Made by a program: the position numbers and the translations under genes
In this document: positions 21,851-33,638 of the stretch, in pieces
Numbering within the stretch: the stretch's first letter is position 1
Layout of the letters: each line of letters opens with the position of its first letter
The notes under the pieces: generated by a model
Database searches by the model: none
Told to the model about the DNA's origin: nothing
What the model saw: the letters and a program-made list of their open reading frames with translations, nothing else
Assembly (NCBI RefSeq): GCF_030269925.1
Contig: NC_085135.1
Coordinates: 9,610,753 to 9,674,752 of the forward strand
Length of the DNA: 64,000 nucleotides
Origin: Bombyx mori
Taxonomy: Eukaryota > Arthropoda > Insecta > Lepidoptera > Bombycidae
Direction of reading: 5' to 3'

Positions 21851-24844
21851 TTTTTTTTTTTTTTTTTTCGGGTAGAGGGCCGAACCTCCTACGAGGTCCC
21901 CGCGCAAAAGGGGCGCGCGGGGTATGTGAGACTCAACGATCTGCATGGTGTTGTGAGCAGACCGCGGGCCCAAGGATTTTAGAGCCCACCCACTAAACGA
22001 CTCCCCTGCACTCTTACACCCGGCGTCCGATCCCCTCCGAGGTCAGAACCCGGATGAGGTAGGGGGGCTACCGCGGTCAACACTACAACCAGACGGCGCG
22101 GCTCACCCCAAGGACGCCCAGCCGACGGAGCCTTCGAGGCGAATCGAAGGCTCTGAAACGTCGGCCGTCTCGGTACGGCAGCCCGTCGGGCCGCCCAGAC
22201 GGTGCCGCTGGTGTCCCGGAATACCCCGCTGGACCAGAACCAGCCTGCCGGGTCGGGACGCGATACACCGTCGACCGGTTGCTCTATTCACTCCACGGCA
22301 GCGCGCTAGAGTGCTGGTAGCGCGCCGCGCGGCCTCACCCCCTCAGGTCGCCCCTTGACCTTCACCGGGGGGAGGCCGCCACCTACAGGGGCCGGGACGT
22401 ACGGGCGTATTCCCGCCTCCGGCCCCCGGCTCGACGGCGACGGATCGGTGCGGAGAGGGAAGAGCTCTCCCTCTTTCGCTCCGCCGCCTCCTTCTGCGAG
22501 ATGGTGGACTCGCAGAAGTCGAGCATCGCCTTCCAGGACGCGTCGCTGCCGAGCATCGTAGCCACGACGCGCGGCAGCGAGAGGTCCTCTCCTATGACCG
22601 CGACGAGGGCGGCGCGTTGCTCGTCGAATCCAGAGCAACGCGCCAGCGTGTGTTCCGCTGTGTCTTCCTCGTCGCGGTCCGCGCAGTGGTGGCACTGCGC
22701 CGTCGGTTCCCTTCCGGCTATTTTATGCAAGTACCGGCCGAAACATCCGTGGCCGGTAAGCATTTGCGTCAGCCGGAAGGTGAGGCATCCGCGGTCGCGG
22801 CCCACCCAGTCCGCGAGAACCGGGCGGACCGCCTCGACGGTACGGAGGCCGGCCGACGGGTCCGCCAAGCGGCGAGACCACGCCTCCAGCACGGACCGCC
22901 GAGATTGGAGCCTCCGCGCTCGAACTACTCCTTCGCCGGGGCGCCCTTCCCCCCTAGAGCGAAGGTCGCTACGCCACCGGTAATCGGCAGCGAGCGCCTC
23001 CGCCTCCAGGTCCCAGGGTGGCGTCCCGGCGAGCAAGCACGCCGCCTCGAATGAGACGGTGCGGTATCCTCGGATCGCCCTGACCGCAATCGCGCGCTGC
23101 GGACGTCGCAGCGCCGCGACGTTCTTGCGGGTCAGGGCGTGGCACCATACGGGAGCGCCGTATAGTGCCATAGACCGCACCACCCCCATGTAGAGGCGGC
23201 GCGCCACCTGATCGGGACCCCCGACGTTTGGAAGCAGCCGGCTCAAAGAGCCGGCCGTTGCCATCAGCCGAGGGCCCAACTTCTCAAAGTGAGCGCGGAA
23301 GTTCCACCGACCGTCCAGTTCGAGGCCGAGGTACCGAAGACCGGTCACCCCGACCCCGACGCGGACGCCTCCGATCACGAGGTGGGCACCCACAGGCGGC
23401 GCTCGTCCCGGCCCGTGAAAAAGCAGGGCCTGGGTTTTGTCAAGCGCCACCTCGAGTCCCAACCGTCGGATCCTTGTGACGACGTGTGCCACGCCTGCGC
23501 ACGCCAGACGGGCAGACTCCCGGTAGTCCCTCCCCGGAGCCACGACCAACGTGTCGTCGGCGTAACAAATTACGCTCAGCCCGGGGAGGGGACCCCGAAT
23601 TACGCCCCGCAGGACCCAGTCGTAGCCGATGTTCCACAGCAGGGGGCCCAGGACGGACCCCTGCGGAACACCGCGCTCGACGGGGAAGCGGTACATCGCC
23701 CCACCGTGTCCGATGCACTGGATCGACCTGCCCTCGAGGTAGGAGCCGATCAGTCGGCGGAGGTATGCGGGGACGCCGTGATACTCCAGCGCCCCCGCGA
23801 TCACCGACCAGAGCAGGGTGTTGAAGGCGTTCCTTACATCTAAGGATAACGCCATCGCCACCCCGCCCCGGGATACGGCTTCGTCGGAGAGGGCCCGTAC
23901 GCGCAGAATTGCGTCGATAGTCGAGCGGCCCTCTCTGAAGCCGTATTGTTCCGCCGAAAGATCGGGACCCGTCTCGGTCAGGTGCCGGACGATGCGGGCC
24001 GCGACGATCCTCTCGAGCATCTTGCCCGCCTCGTCCAGCAACACGATGGGGCGATAGCCCGCGGGTGAGTCCGCGGGGCGCCCGTCCTTCCGCAGAAGGA
24101 CCAGTCTGCCCGTCTTCCATTTCGACGGGAACCGTCCCGACTCGAGGCACGCTTCGAAAAGCCCCCCGAGCCGGTCCCCTAGGGCCTCGAAGGCCAAGCT
24201 CCAGACCCGGCCGTGAACGCCGTCAGGGCCGGGGGCCGTGTCCTTCGCTCTCATTTTGGACACGGCCGCATGGATCTCCGCCCCCGTGATAGGGGGAGGG
24301 GGCTCCTCGGCAGCGGGAACGCTGGGGCGACGCGGAGGCGTGCCCCACGTGGCGTCCATCTGGGGGGGCTCAAAGTCCCCCCCCGCTGCCGGCGGGAAGA
24401 GTGCCGCAACAATTTCCCGCAGCTGCCGAGGCTGGAGCCGCTCGGTCACCGGGAGCGCCCACGGCTGCAGTTTCCTGCGAACCATCTTGTATGGGCGCCC
24501 CCAGGGATCTTCGTCGAGCGACTCCAGGAGAGTCTTCATGCTCTGCTTCTTGGCCTCGCCGATGGCCAGCTGCAGCGCCGTCTGTTTTTGACGACAGTCA
24601 GCGTGCAGTTGGGCCGCCGTCTCCGCGAACGCAGCGTCGCGACGACGGCGGCGGCGGTGGCGTGCGCTCCGGCGGCGCGCCCTCACGCACTCCTCGCGGA
24701 GTCTTGCGATCTCGGGCGACCACCAGAACGCACCCCCACGTGGTGCTCGGGGGCCGACCCGGGGCATGGCGGCATCGCAAATGTTTGCCATGGTGCCCCG
24801 GAACCAGTCGACCTCCACATCCACGTCCGCGAGCCGCGCGGGTT
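21851..24844 (-). mobile_element. D3: longest D copy, R1-clade LINE, 5'-truncated
   Basis: Poly(T) at 21851-21868, 3'UTR to about 22382, then the ORF2 RT half. It is 5'-truncated between the endonuclease and RT domains (24844) and bounded by a perfect 14-bp duplication. Many R1-clade elements insert at fixed sites (28S rDNA, telomeric or simple repeats); the target here is AT-rich and non-ribosomal. Confidence 0.92.
22383..24824 (-). pseudogene. D3 ORF2: RT and CCHC domain, no endonuclease
   Basis: One open frame of 813 codons, ending at 22383. It starts in the linker before RT (FRGTMANICDAAMPRVGPRA). Next come the RT fingers, then SLDVRNAFN (motif A, about 23820-23850), GVPQGSVLGPLLWNIGYD (motif B) and CYADDTLVV (motif C, about 23550-23570). 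The C-terminal finger CHHCADRDEEDTAEHTLARC lies at about 22635-22695, followed by a basic tail. Full R1-clade ORF2 proteins begin with an apurinic-type endonuclease, which is missing here. With no frameshift or stop, this is a young truncated insertion. Confidence 0.9.
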
Positions 24845-24858
24845 CCTACAAGTTAGCC

Positions 24859-25574
24859 TCCCTAATGCAATTTTTTATATTTTTTCATCCTTAATGACTC
24901 GTAAATATCCAATTTTGATTGTTCTTATATAAAACACGTTTGTTCTCTTTCGAAATTACTCGTTTTTTGTTTAATTTACTATTTTTATTAGTTGAATCAA
25001 TGTATGCAAAAATTGCAAAATATGTGTACTGCGCATGCGTCAACTATAATGCCTAAACTTTCTATGCGGTTTTAATCGTGAAAAAAAAACAAATATAAAT
25101 CCTGAAGGAGCAATTAGTTGGTATACAGTTTTAATTAAAAAAATTAAAAATTAAATAAATGAAATAATGTGCATTGGCGTAAAGTTAGACCAAATACATT
25201 TTTTCCATCCTCCTACTTATCGTTATGAAGGTATAAAAAAGATAGGGAGTTCACATAGGTAATATAAACAAATAAGTAAATATGTTGAAAAAGCGCGGGA
25301 AGCATAAAATTTGGCGGTCGTGTTTTTTTATTTAAAATTTTTTGAAATTATCGTTTAAAATTTTTAAATTATCGGATTAGGATAAGTTTGTACATATTTT
25401 TATATATATTTAATTTTTCTTTATTTAGTGTATTTAATTTCGTCGTCGGGTAAGTCTTTTGGACTCTTGCTTCTAATAGTTTTAATATTTTACAAGTAAA
25501 TGACGAATGTGACTTATCGTCAGTGCCCGCAGTGGCGCATAATGTTGTTGTCGAGCATGACGATTCTACTGTAG
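24859..25574. other. AT-rich interval without supported genes
   Basis: Right flank of D3. Mostly A/T-rich with poly(A) runs. I see no supported gene up to about 25480, apart from a possible upstream exon-like or frameshifted stretch at about 25490-25590, discussed with the next entry. Confidence 0.5.
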
Positions 25575-25898
25575 ATACCGATTACTCCGGACATCAAAAC
25601 ATCTGTAAATCGCAAACGTGCATCTCGCAGAATTTGTAGACACTGCAATAGGAAAAGGAGCAAGTGTGACTCGAAAGGCAACACCGTCTGCCAGTGCCAA
25701 TGTGAGGAAAGTGGTCCTAATAAAGCCTTAAACATTAATAGCTATGTTCATGATCCAGTGTCTACTAATTTATTTCCTAATCATCCGACTCAAATGGAAA
25801 GTAATGATGCCACTCCTAGATTTATAGGAAGACATAAATATTGTGACTCGGATGCTGCCCCTTACGTCAATTATGTAGACTACAGCCGTAGCGTTTAA
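25575..25898 (+). pseudogene. Unrecognised Cys-rich coding remnant
   Basis: An open frame of 107 codons with no ATG before its conserved-looking part, ending in TAA at 25896-25898. It encodes a basic segment (SVNRKRASRRI) followed by CRHCNRKRSKCDSKGNTVC and QCQC, then a polar tail ending NYVDYSRSV. The CX2CX6C spacing with basic residues is reminiscent of small zinc-binding DNA-contacting motifs, but I do not recognise the family. A second coding-like frame directly upstream (about 25490-25590, with SSVPAVAHNVVVEHDDSTVD) may be the same gene before a frameshift. It could be the end of a transposase, a host gene fragment or an exon. Function unknown. Confidence 0.45.
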
Positions 25899-26187
25899 AA
25901 AAAACCAAAATTCTATTAACTTATTTATTAAAGAATTATAATTATTACAATTAATTAAACTAAGATGCTATTGAGTGGACTTGGACGATGTCAGTACCGA
26001 AGTGGCGCCAGCGGGCCCCGGCCCGGGCGGCATAGCGACGCTGCAGTGTCAGCACTTGACGCCAGTCGCGTACTTTTCCATGAACATGGAATGAGGTTGC
26101 TGCGTCGACAATTTGTAGTCACGTACGCCACTGGTTGCTAATTGCGAAATCGCGAATTAGCAAAATGCATGTAACTAGGGTACGTAA
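25899..26187. other. Short intergenic interval with GC-rich patch and inverted repeat
   Basis: Contains a GC-rich patch around 26005-26060 and a near-perfect inverted repeat TTGCTAATTGCGA / TCGCGAATTAGCAA at 26135-26147 and 26150-26163, just before element F begins. No gene seen. Confidence 0.5.
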
Positions 26188-27366
26188 CACGTCATTCACA
26201 TTCAAAAACAAATACAGGCATCTAATGACAATACCATTTTGCACCCAATTTCTTTTGGCAAATTTTTGAAAAATTATTCTATTAAAAATATTGTTAATGG
26301 CAGTCTGAAGAGAATTGGTAGAAACAGGCTATCACTAACATTTGAAAATTTTAATGCGGCTAACAATTTCATGGATTTAGATATTTTAAAGAATAAATAT
26401 AAAGCATTCATTCCTACCTTTCAAGTTACTCGCATGGGTATCGTTAGAAATATTCCTACAGAATGGTCGGAAGAAGAAATAATTAATAACATCAGTGTTC
26501 CGTTAGGCTGCGGAAAAATCCTAAAAATTAGGAGATTAAGAAGAAGAAGCACTGTAAATGACAATAAAACTTTTATTGACACAGAATCCGTGGTAATAAC
26601 ATTTGATGGACAGGTTTTACCTAAAAGAGCATATATGTGTTTTACATCATTACCAGTTGATTTGTACATTTATCCTACAGTTCAATGTTTTAATTGCTGT
26701 AGATTCGGTCATGTTAGAGCTCAGTGTAGATCGAAACCGCGTTGTTTTAAATGTGGTCAAGATCATACAGGAGATTCTTGTAATGTAGAGGAGGAACATG
26801 TTTCCTGTTGTCTTTGTAACGGCTTACACTTTGCTATAAATAAGAAATGTCCAGAATTTGAAAGACAAAGGGCCATAAAGCAGACAATAGCGAACAGTTG
26901 TGTGTCATACTTGGAAGCATGTAAACTTCATCCTCCAGTGTATAAATCGTATGCTGATGTTCTCTCTTCAATTCCATCGGAACGTAAGAATCATTCAACG
27001 TTTCATGAATCTATTGCCCCCAGCCCAGTAATTGCCAGTAAAAGTCCATCGTCATATAAAAAAACAGTTTTTATGAAACCTCGATCTCCCTTTAAAGGTG
27101 ATAAAAGTTTTGATCAAAGGGCCCATAGAAATCTTACAAGAGATTACGATGCTCCATCTCCTTCTAATGGCTGTGCTTTAAAATTTAATGAAAATTCCGA
27201 ATCTCCTGTGGCTGAAATAATTATTGCTCTTATTAATTTACTTGCTCCTAATAACGCTACACCGTCCAACGCAGCTGATATCATAAGACAAATTTTAAAC
27301 AAAACATACAATGGCTCCACAAATAAAAAAGATTATTCAGTGGAACTGTCGAAGTATTCTAAGTAA
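26188..27366 (+). pseudogene. F ORF1 (gag-like), 5'-truncated
   Basis: Open frame of 392 codons without an ATG at its true start; coding similarity clearly begins upstream of the TTG at 26239 (NTILHPISFGKFL). An N-terminal RNA-binding-like region is followed by three knuckles at about 26685-26860: CFNCCRFGHVRAQC, CFKCGQDHTGDSC and CCLCNGLHFAINKKC. Its stop (27364-27366) lies 56 bp inside ORF2, an overlap common in I-type elements. The product would bind element RNA. Confidence 0.8.
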
Positions 27367-30300
27367 AAAGTCTGATCTCATTCACTTAATAAATAAACAC
27401 TCTCCAATCATAGTTTCTTTACAGGAAACATGGTTGAAAAGTATATATCCTTTCAAAATCAAAGGATATACCTGTATCCGTGAAGATCGTATTGACGGGT
27501 ACAGTGGTGTTGCTCTTCTTGTAAATAGTGTTCTTAGCTTTAAACTTGTAGATATACCTGATCATAGTTTTGGTTTATCCATTATTGCGGTAATTGTAAA
27601 TAATATATGTATAGTTAGTGTATATATTCCCCACCCTTCTGTAGAGATTTACAAAGAGTTTATAACTATTATTTTAAATCTTCCTAGACCAATCATAATA
27701 ATGGGTGATTTTAATGCTCACCATCAAACATGGGGAAGCTCAATATCTAATGAATTTGGAGATATAATTCTTGATTTTGTTAATGAACAGAATTTGTGTA
27801 TTTTAAATTCCGGAAGTCCAACTCGTAGAACTGGTCCTGATCAAATTGTTAGTGCTCCTGATATATCTATTTCCTCCCCATCTCTGGTGCCATCTTTGAC
27901 CTGGGAAACATTAAAATTAAGTTATGGAAGTGACCACTATCCTATTATTATTTCATTTTCACACAATAACATAGTAATTAAGGATCATTCTAAACATAAG
28001 TCTACAATAAAGTACAATCTATCTCAAGTAACAGATGAGGATTGGAAAACGTTTCAATCGCGTTATTAAACTTGCCAACTGTGAAAATATTAATAACTTA
28101 GATTCCGAGGCACAAGCAAAAATTTTAGCTTCTGCTTTTATAGAAACAGCTGATGAAGTTTTCCCTTCTAAAAGCCCTTCTGGTATTTTTATTCCTTCTC
28201 CTCCTTGGTGGGACCGGGAGTGCACTCAGGCGGTAAAGGAGAGAAAGGCAGCCGAATTATTATATTTAGAAGAAACTATTACAGAAAATTTTGATATTCT
28301 AACAGAAACAATCAATAGTACTCGGAATCTTTTATTAAAAAAGAAACGAGAAGGTTTTAAAAAATTTTGTGCTTCGATTTGTCCTAATATCTCACCTTCT
28401 GAAGTATGGAACCAAATAAGAAGATTTAGATCTGCATATAAAGAAAATACAGTCAAAGACTTGCCTTATGATCTGGCTGACAAGTTTCTTGATAAATTAG
28501 CTCCCCCTTATGTTCCAGAAGAATGTTTAGCTCTTATCCCGTTTGTCCTTCCTTTCTCATGTTCAGATCCAGTTTCAGATTTTGATTTACCTTTTTCATT
28601 TAATGAACTGAAGGGGGTCATCTCGAATCTTAAGGACTCTGCTCCAGGTGATGATAAGATTCCTTATTCTTTCTTTGCCCATTTGAGTGATTCTTGTCTC
28701 ACATATTACCTCAACCTTATAAATTCTATGTTCATTACATGTGTTATCCCAGAGTCATGGAAAAAACAAATTATTTTACCCATTCTCAAGCCTGGTAAAT
28801 CTTCATCGGATGTATTGTCGTACAGACCCATAGCTCTCTCATCTGTAATGTTGAAAATTTTAGAACATTTAATTAAAATTAGACTGGAATGGTTTGTGGA
28901 AAGTAACAGTTTACTCAGTGACAGTCAAAACGGATTTAGAAGGGGTAAAAGCACAATGGACAATCTTGCTCTCTTTATAGTGGATATTTTGGTAGCTTTC
29001 TCAAACTCAGAATCTATTGTAGCTGGATTTGTGGATATTTCCGCTGCATATGATAATGTACATATTCCTACACTCCTTTTCAAACTACAGAAAATAAGGG
29101 TTCCTGTTAGACTAGCTAACTTGATTATTACTATAATGTCAAATCGAACTATCATTTTAAACTCTACCTCCTCAGATTCACAACAATCTAGAACTTTATG
29201 GAGAGGTCTCCCTCAAGGATCTGTGTTAAGTCCAATTTTGTACAATATATACACTTGTGATTTGGAAGAGACTCTTGGAAATCAAGTAAGAATTCTTCAA
29301 TATGCTGATGACCTCCTTATGTACACTTGCAATAAAGACATACATAAGGCTTGCTTATCCCTTAGGAATTCATTTCTAACTCTTAAATCTTGGTTAGATA
29401 CTAATGGACTTTCCCTTTCTGCCTCCAAAAGTTCTATTGTTGTATTCTCTAGAAAACGTTCTCTTCCTCCAATAAATATATTGTATGAGAATGAATTAAT
29501 TTCTGTAAATAGTCATGTTAAATTTTTAGGTTTAATTTTAGATTCAAAATTGAATGGAATTCAACATTGTAATTACATTACAAACAAGTGTTTGAGTAAT
29601 ATGAATATCTTACGTTCTCTTGCCGGTGTATGGTGGGGTGCCCACCCATTCAATTTAAAACTTTTATATAATGCCATAGTAAGATCAGTTTTAGATTATG
29701 GTACTTTTTTACTTCAACCAGGGGATGTGAATGCTTTCAAAAAACTAGACTCTATACAGTCTAAATCACTCAGAATTATCACTGGAGCCATGAAATCTAG
29801 TCCTGTTACAGCATTACAGGTAGAATGTGTTGATCCTCCTCTTCATTTGAGACGTCAATATTTATCTGATAAGTTCGTTTTCAAATCCCTACAAATTCAA
29901 AATAATCACATTAATACCAAACTTAAAACTTTAAATGAACTCATAGAATCCTCTTCATTTTGGAAACATAAACAGGTACCATGTTTAATAATTAGCTACA
30001 GAAAATATTTGTCTATTCAAACTCCAACTCATCACTCTCTTAATTTCCCTCTATTTTGTGTAAACTATATGGCATTGATTTTAAAACCGGATATTCATCT
30101 TGACATGGGTGTTTCTAAGTATCAACCCCAACCAAATACTAACTTTAATTTTGTAATAGACCAAGATTGGAATGACTATAACCATATATATACAGATGCT
30201 TCCAAACACCCTCAAGGTTGTGTTGGTGTAGGAGTCTATCATTCGCAATCAAAAATAGTTGAAAAGATAAAATTACCATCTGAAACATCAGTGTTCACTG

Positions 30301-30826
30301 GTGAATGTTTTGGAATATACAAGGCCATAGAATACATTTTGATATTCAAACTAAAGAAAACTTTAATACTAACCGATTCAAAGAGTGCTTTACAGGCTCT
30401 TGCAAAATTTCCTCTTAAATCTCAACCGATTTACCCTATTCTCTTAGACTGCAGAAACCTGTTAATGAAATGTATGGATCAAAATCTTACAGTCTCATTT
30501 GTATGGATACCTAGCCATTGCGGAATTAAAGGAAATGAAATAGTTGATAGAATTGCAAACGAGGCTATCAATTGTGGTGATATTTATTGTTTCAAAAATT
30601 ATAGTCATGATTTAGTTAGCCTCCCTAAAACTTATTTGAATAATGCTTGGAGTGCACAGTGGTATAATGGCGTTAAAGCGAAATATTACCGAAGGGTACA
30701 ACCAACCATTCCTTCCAAACCATGGTTCTACAAATATAATTTTAAACGCCACGAGACTTCCAGTTTGATACGGATGAGATTAGGCCACACGTGTGGTCCG
30801 GCACATCTAGCGACGATCGGAGTGCT
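27311..30826 (+). pseudogene. F ORF2 (endonuclease-RT-RNase H), one frameshift
   Basis: The ATG at 27311 opens a 252-codon endonuclease frame (IQWNCRSILSKKSD, SLQETWL, MGDFNAHHQTWGSS, GSDHYPII) ending at 28067-28069. A 1-bp indel near 28060 puts the rest in another frame, open from about 28035 to 30828-30830. RT motifs: AAYDNVHIPTL (A), GLPQGSVLSPILYN (B), YADDLLMYT (C, YADD at 29301-29312). RNase H: YTDASKHPQG, TGECFGIYKAIE, LTDSKSALQAL, and WIPSHCGIKGNEIVD. The order EN-RT-RNase H is typical of the I clade. Confidence 0.85.
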
Positions 30827-31327
30827 GTAGGCTTAGTGCGAGTTTCAAAAATCGAATCGAATGACTCGCATCGAGTGTACGCTCTTCACGGTGAAACGTG
30901 CGGAGCTCTGAGTGCGAGTTACTTGATTTGCAGGACGTTTATTCATCTTGAGAAGCGATAATTTTTTCTTTTATATTGGTAGCACGCAAGTTTTTTAAGG
31001 CGTTTAATTGAAATGCCAAGCTTTCTAACGATATTTATAATTATTCGGGTAATGGGTAATGTACCTGTGCTTAGTGCGAGTTTTTTTAATTACTCAGTCG
31101 ATGTTAATGATATGTTTAATTTGTGTGAGGTTGTATCAGTGCCACCTAGTGGTAAGCTTATGAATTTCATTTTGTGGGAGAGAGAAGGTTTGTTAATGTT
31201 GCTGTCTCATGTATCGAATAGCTTTACCGAAGTGAGCCTCTCGATTATTGTATGTGCGAGTGCGAGTTGCAAATTAATGGATTTTGAGAGTATTTCTTCA
31301 CTTTTAAGCAAGTTAAGTAGTCACTAA
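30827..31327. repeat. Unnamed repeat with recurring GTGCGAGTT motif
   Basis: GCTTAGTGCGAGTTT occurs exactly twice (30831-30845 and 31069-31083). Shorter AGTGCGAGTT versions occur near 30910 and 31258. The interval begins where F is cut off. The 104-codon ORF at 31013-31327 overlaps the repeat, has no recognisable domain and is not called. Confidence 0.5.
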
Positions 31328-31575
31328 AAATTTTGCCGTGAAACCAATACAATATCAAGATTTTTTCTTTCGTTTTTAATAATAATGTTGTTTTTTAAGG
31401 TTTTATCTATTCTAATGGATTATACACATATATTTTTTCGGTTAGAAAATTTTATAGACGTCTAGCTAGTTGTAAATACATATTAATTCTTTGCTTTTTC
31501 ATTTAATTCTTATTAAATCATTGCTTTTTTTTAAAGAGTTGTTTGATGAGAGAGAGAGAGAGTGAGATAGAGTTG
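31328..31575. other. AT-rich interval
   Basis: No genes seen. A GA-rich simple repeat (GAGAGAGAGAGAGTGAGATAG) lies at about 31547-31570. Confidence 0.5.
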
Positions 31576-31820
31576 TTTTTTTTTTATTGCTTAGATGGAT
31601 GGACGAGCTCACAGCCCACCTGATGTTAAGTGGTTACTGGAGCCCATAGACATCTACAACGTAAATGCGCCACCCACCTCGAGATATAAGTTCTAAGGTC
31701 TCAGTATAGTTACAACGGCTACCCCACCCTTCGAACCGAAACGCATTACTGCTTCACGGCGGAAATAGGCGGGGTGGTGGTACCTACCCGTGTGGACTCC
31801 CAAGAGGTCCTACCACCAGT
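31576..31820 (-). mobile_element. Bm1 SINE, 5'-truncated
   Basis: The 3' half of the same SINE as at 20825-21263, poly(T) first, including AGATGGATGGACGAGCTCAC and ending at CCTACCACCAGT. The tRNA-like head is absent. Confidence 0.85.
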
Positions 31821-33469
31821 GAAAGAGTATTCTTTATTGTACACAAAATGAATAAATATTGTGAAACATTCTTTCTTGGTCTTATCGCTAAGAGTGATCT
31901 CTTCCAGACAACCATTAGATGGGCAAGAATAATTTCGAAATGAATTGCACACTGTGTACCTATCTATTATAGAAATATATACACACACGCACATACACAC
32001 GCGCACACACACACACACACGCGCGCGCAATATACATATTTACAGGTACATACGTACAGATTTATATTTATAAATTATATAGAAATTTGAACAATGTAAT
32101 AATAATTTTGCTTCTTTACACATTTATAAATAAGGATGGATGCTCGTAATAATTTTAGTATATTTAGGCCACCTAATGAATATCATCAACACTATTACCG
32201 TAAATACAATCATTTTATAAACGTTCAACGGGTAAATGATTAAACCTATGTAAAACATAATTTCTTAATTAAAAAAAGCTGAAATAATTGCCTATTCCAA
32301 GATTAATTATGTTAAGTATGTCTAAATATGTAATTACAATTAAATAAATTCTATAATAAACTTCTAATTCTAATACTTCTATTAAAGTTACTAAAAAAAT
32401 ATGTTTATGCTGGGCAGTTTTCGTGTATTTTAAAGGTTACGCCATTACGGCAAAGTTTGTTTACGAAATTGCACCCTTAGAATGGAAGTGGTATAACTAA
32501 AAAATTTAAGATTAGTTTTATATTTCAAAACACTTATGTATTATTATTAAGAACCTACATTTTAAGTAGGTAATACGTGAAGCAAAAATGTTGTACTCCT
32601 TTTTACGAAAATTGCGCGGACGGAGAAGTATGAAATTTCCCACACTTATAGAAAATATAGAGGAGTAGTGCAGATTGCTAATATTTTTTTTTAATTGTGC
32701 ATAAACAATAAAAAAATAAACTATATGAATAAAAAAACCTTACACACATTACCATGTATTTGACACACACACACACACATGCATTTATACTTTTTTTGTT
32801 TATTGATTTATCAATCTGTGGTCAAATTGAGAATAGATTTTTTGTCTTTAATATTATTTTTCTATAATGTAGCCTTGGCGACATAGAGCAATGATTATTA
32901 TAGAAATGATGATAATAGAAAGGTGACAATAGAACTATAATAATGTTCAAACTTAAAATTTAAATAAATTATGGTCAAATTTCGACCACTGGACTACCAT
33001 TAGTAGATAATAATAAAATCATTTATTGCCTTTCACACAGATTTAGATTATTACAGGCAGCCTACAAGGAAACAACAAAAAAACAAAACACTATTATATC
33101 ATTTCTAGCAAGCAGCTCAACATTTGCACTTGTATATTATTAATAGGAATTTTATTAAGAATATTGACAATTTATGAGGAATTTGACAAGTACGGATTAG
33201 TTATAGATATATGTAGTTAAATATTGTAAATTAAATTAGTTTTATAAGTGCAATAAAAAATAATTTAAATGATAAAATGATAAAGCCATACCTTTTTCCA
33301 ATGTGACGATTAGAGGGTATCCTATTATTCTTTTCTATATTATTCTATCAGCTTATAAAATTAAACATTCTCTTTTAGTCTAGAAAAGGACAAAGTACTC
33401 TTTCTGTCTTTTTCAAATAAAATGGCATGCCTTAAAGTGTTTAAACCGAAAAACTAAAAAAATACAATT
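31821..33469. other. AT-rich interval with CA microsatellites
   Basis: No supported coding frame on either strand. Simple repeats: a CA/CG tract at about 31978-32030 and (CA)n at about 32762-32780. The 94-codon ORF at 31746-32030 translates the microsatellite and Bm1 and is not real. This is the longest stretch in the window for which I cannot name an element. It is the left flank of G. Confidence 0.55.
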
Positions 33470-33481
33470 ATTGTATTACAA
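33470..33481. repeat. G target-site duplication, left copy
   Basis: ATTGTATTACAA (12 bp) here and at 40154-40165 directly flanks element G. Confidence 0.9.
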
Positions 33482-33638
33482 CAGTCTCTGCGCTGCACTC
33501 GCACGAGGTGCTAGTGTGTTGTTTATTTAAAAATACGTTCCGCGCATCGGTCAGCGCGTTGCTGGGGGCATACCCAACACCGTTGGGTAGCCGGCGACCG
33601 CGCCGCTGATAACGAGGGTAGATAATCAACACGAAACA

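Larger units (their letters stand above)
26188..30826 (+). mobile_element. F: AT-rich I-type LINE with RNase H, both ends truncated
   Basis: Two overlapping ORFs: a zinc-knuckle gag and an EN-RT-RNase H polyprotein. The gag frame is open upstream only to the TAA at 26185-26187 and lacks an ATG, so the 5' end is lost. The polyprotein stops at IGVL just after RNase H and lacks the usual C-terminal Cys/His domain, so the 3' end is lost too. No target-site duplication seen. It is much more AT-rich than B and D. Confidence 0.82.

Noticed and set aside
31013..31327. 104-codon ORF in the GTGCGAGTT repeat
   Set aside because: No domain and overlaps repeated sequence; likely chance in AT-rich DNA.
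31978..32030. CRISPR-like or structured repeat
   Set aside because: Simple CA/CG microsatellite without spacers; eukaryotic context.
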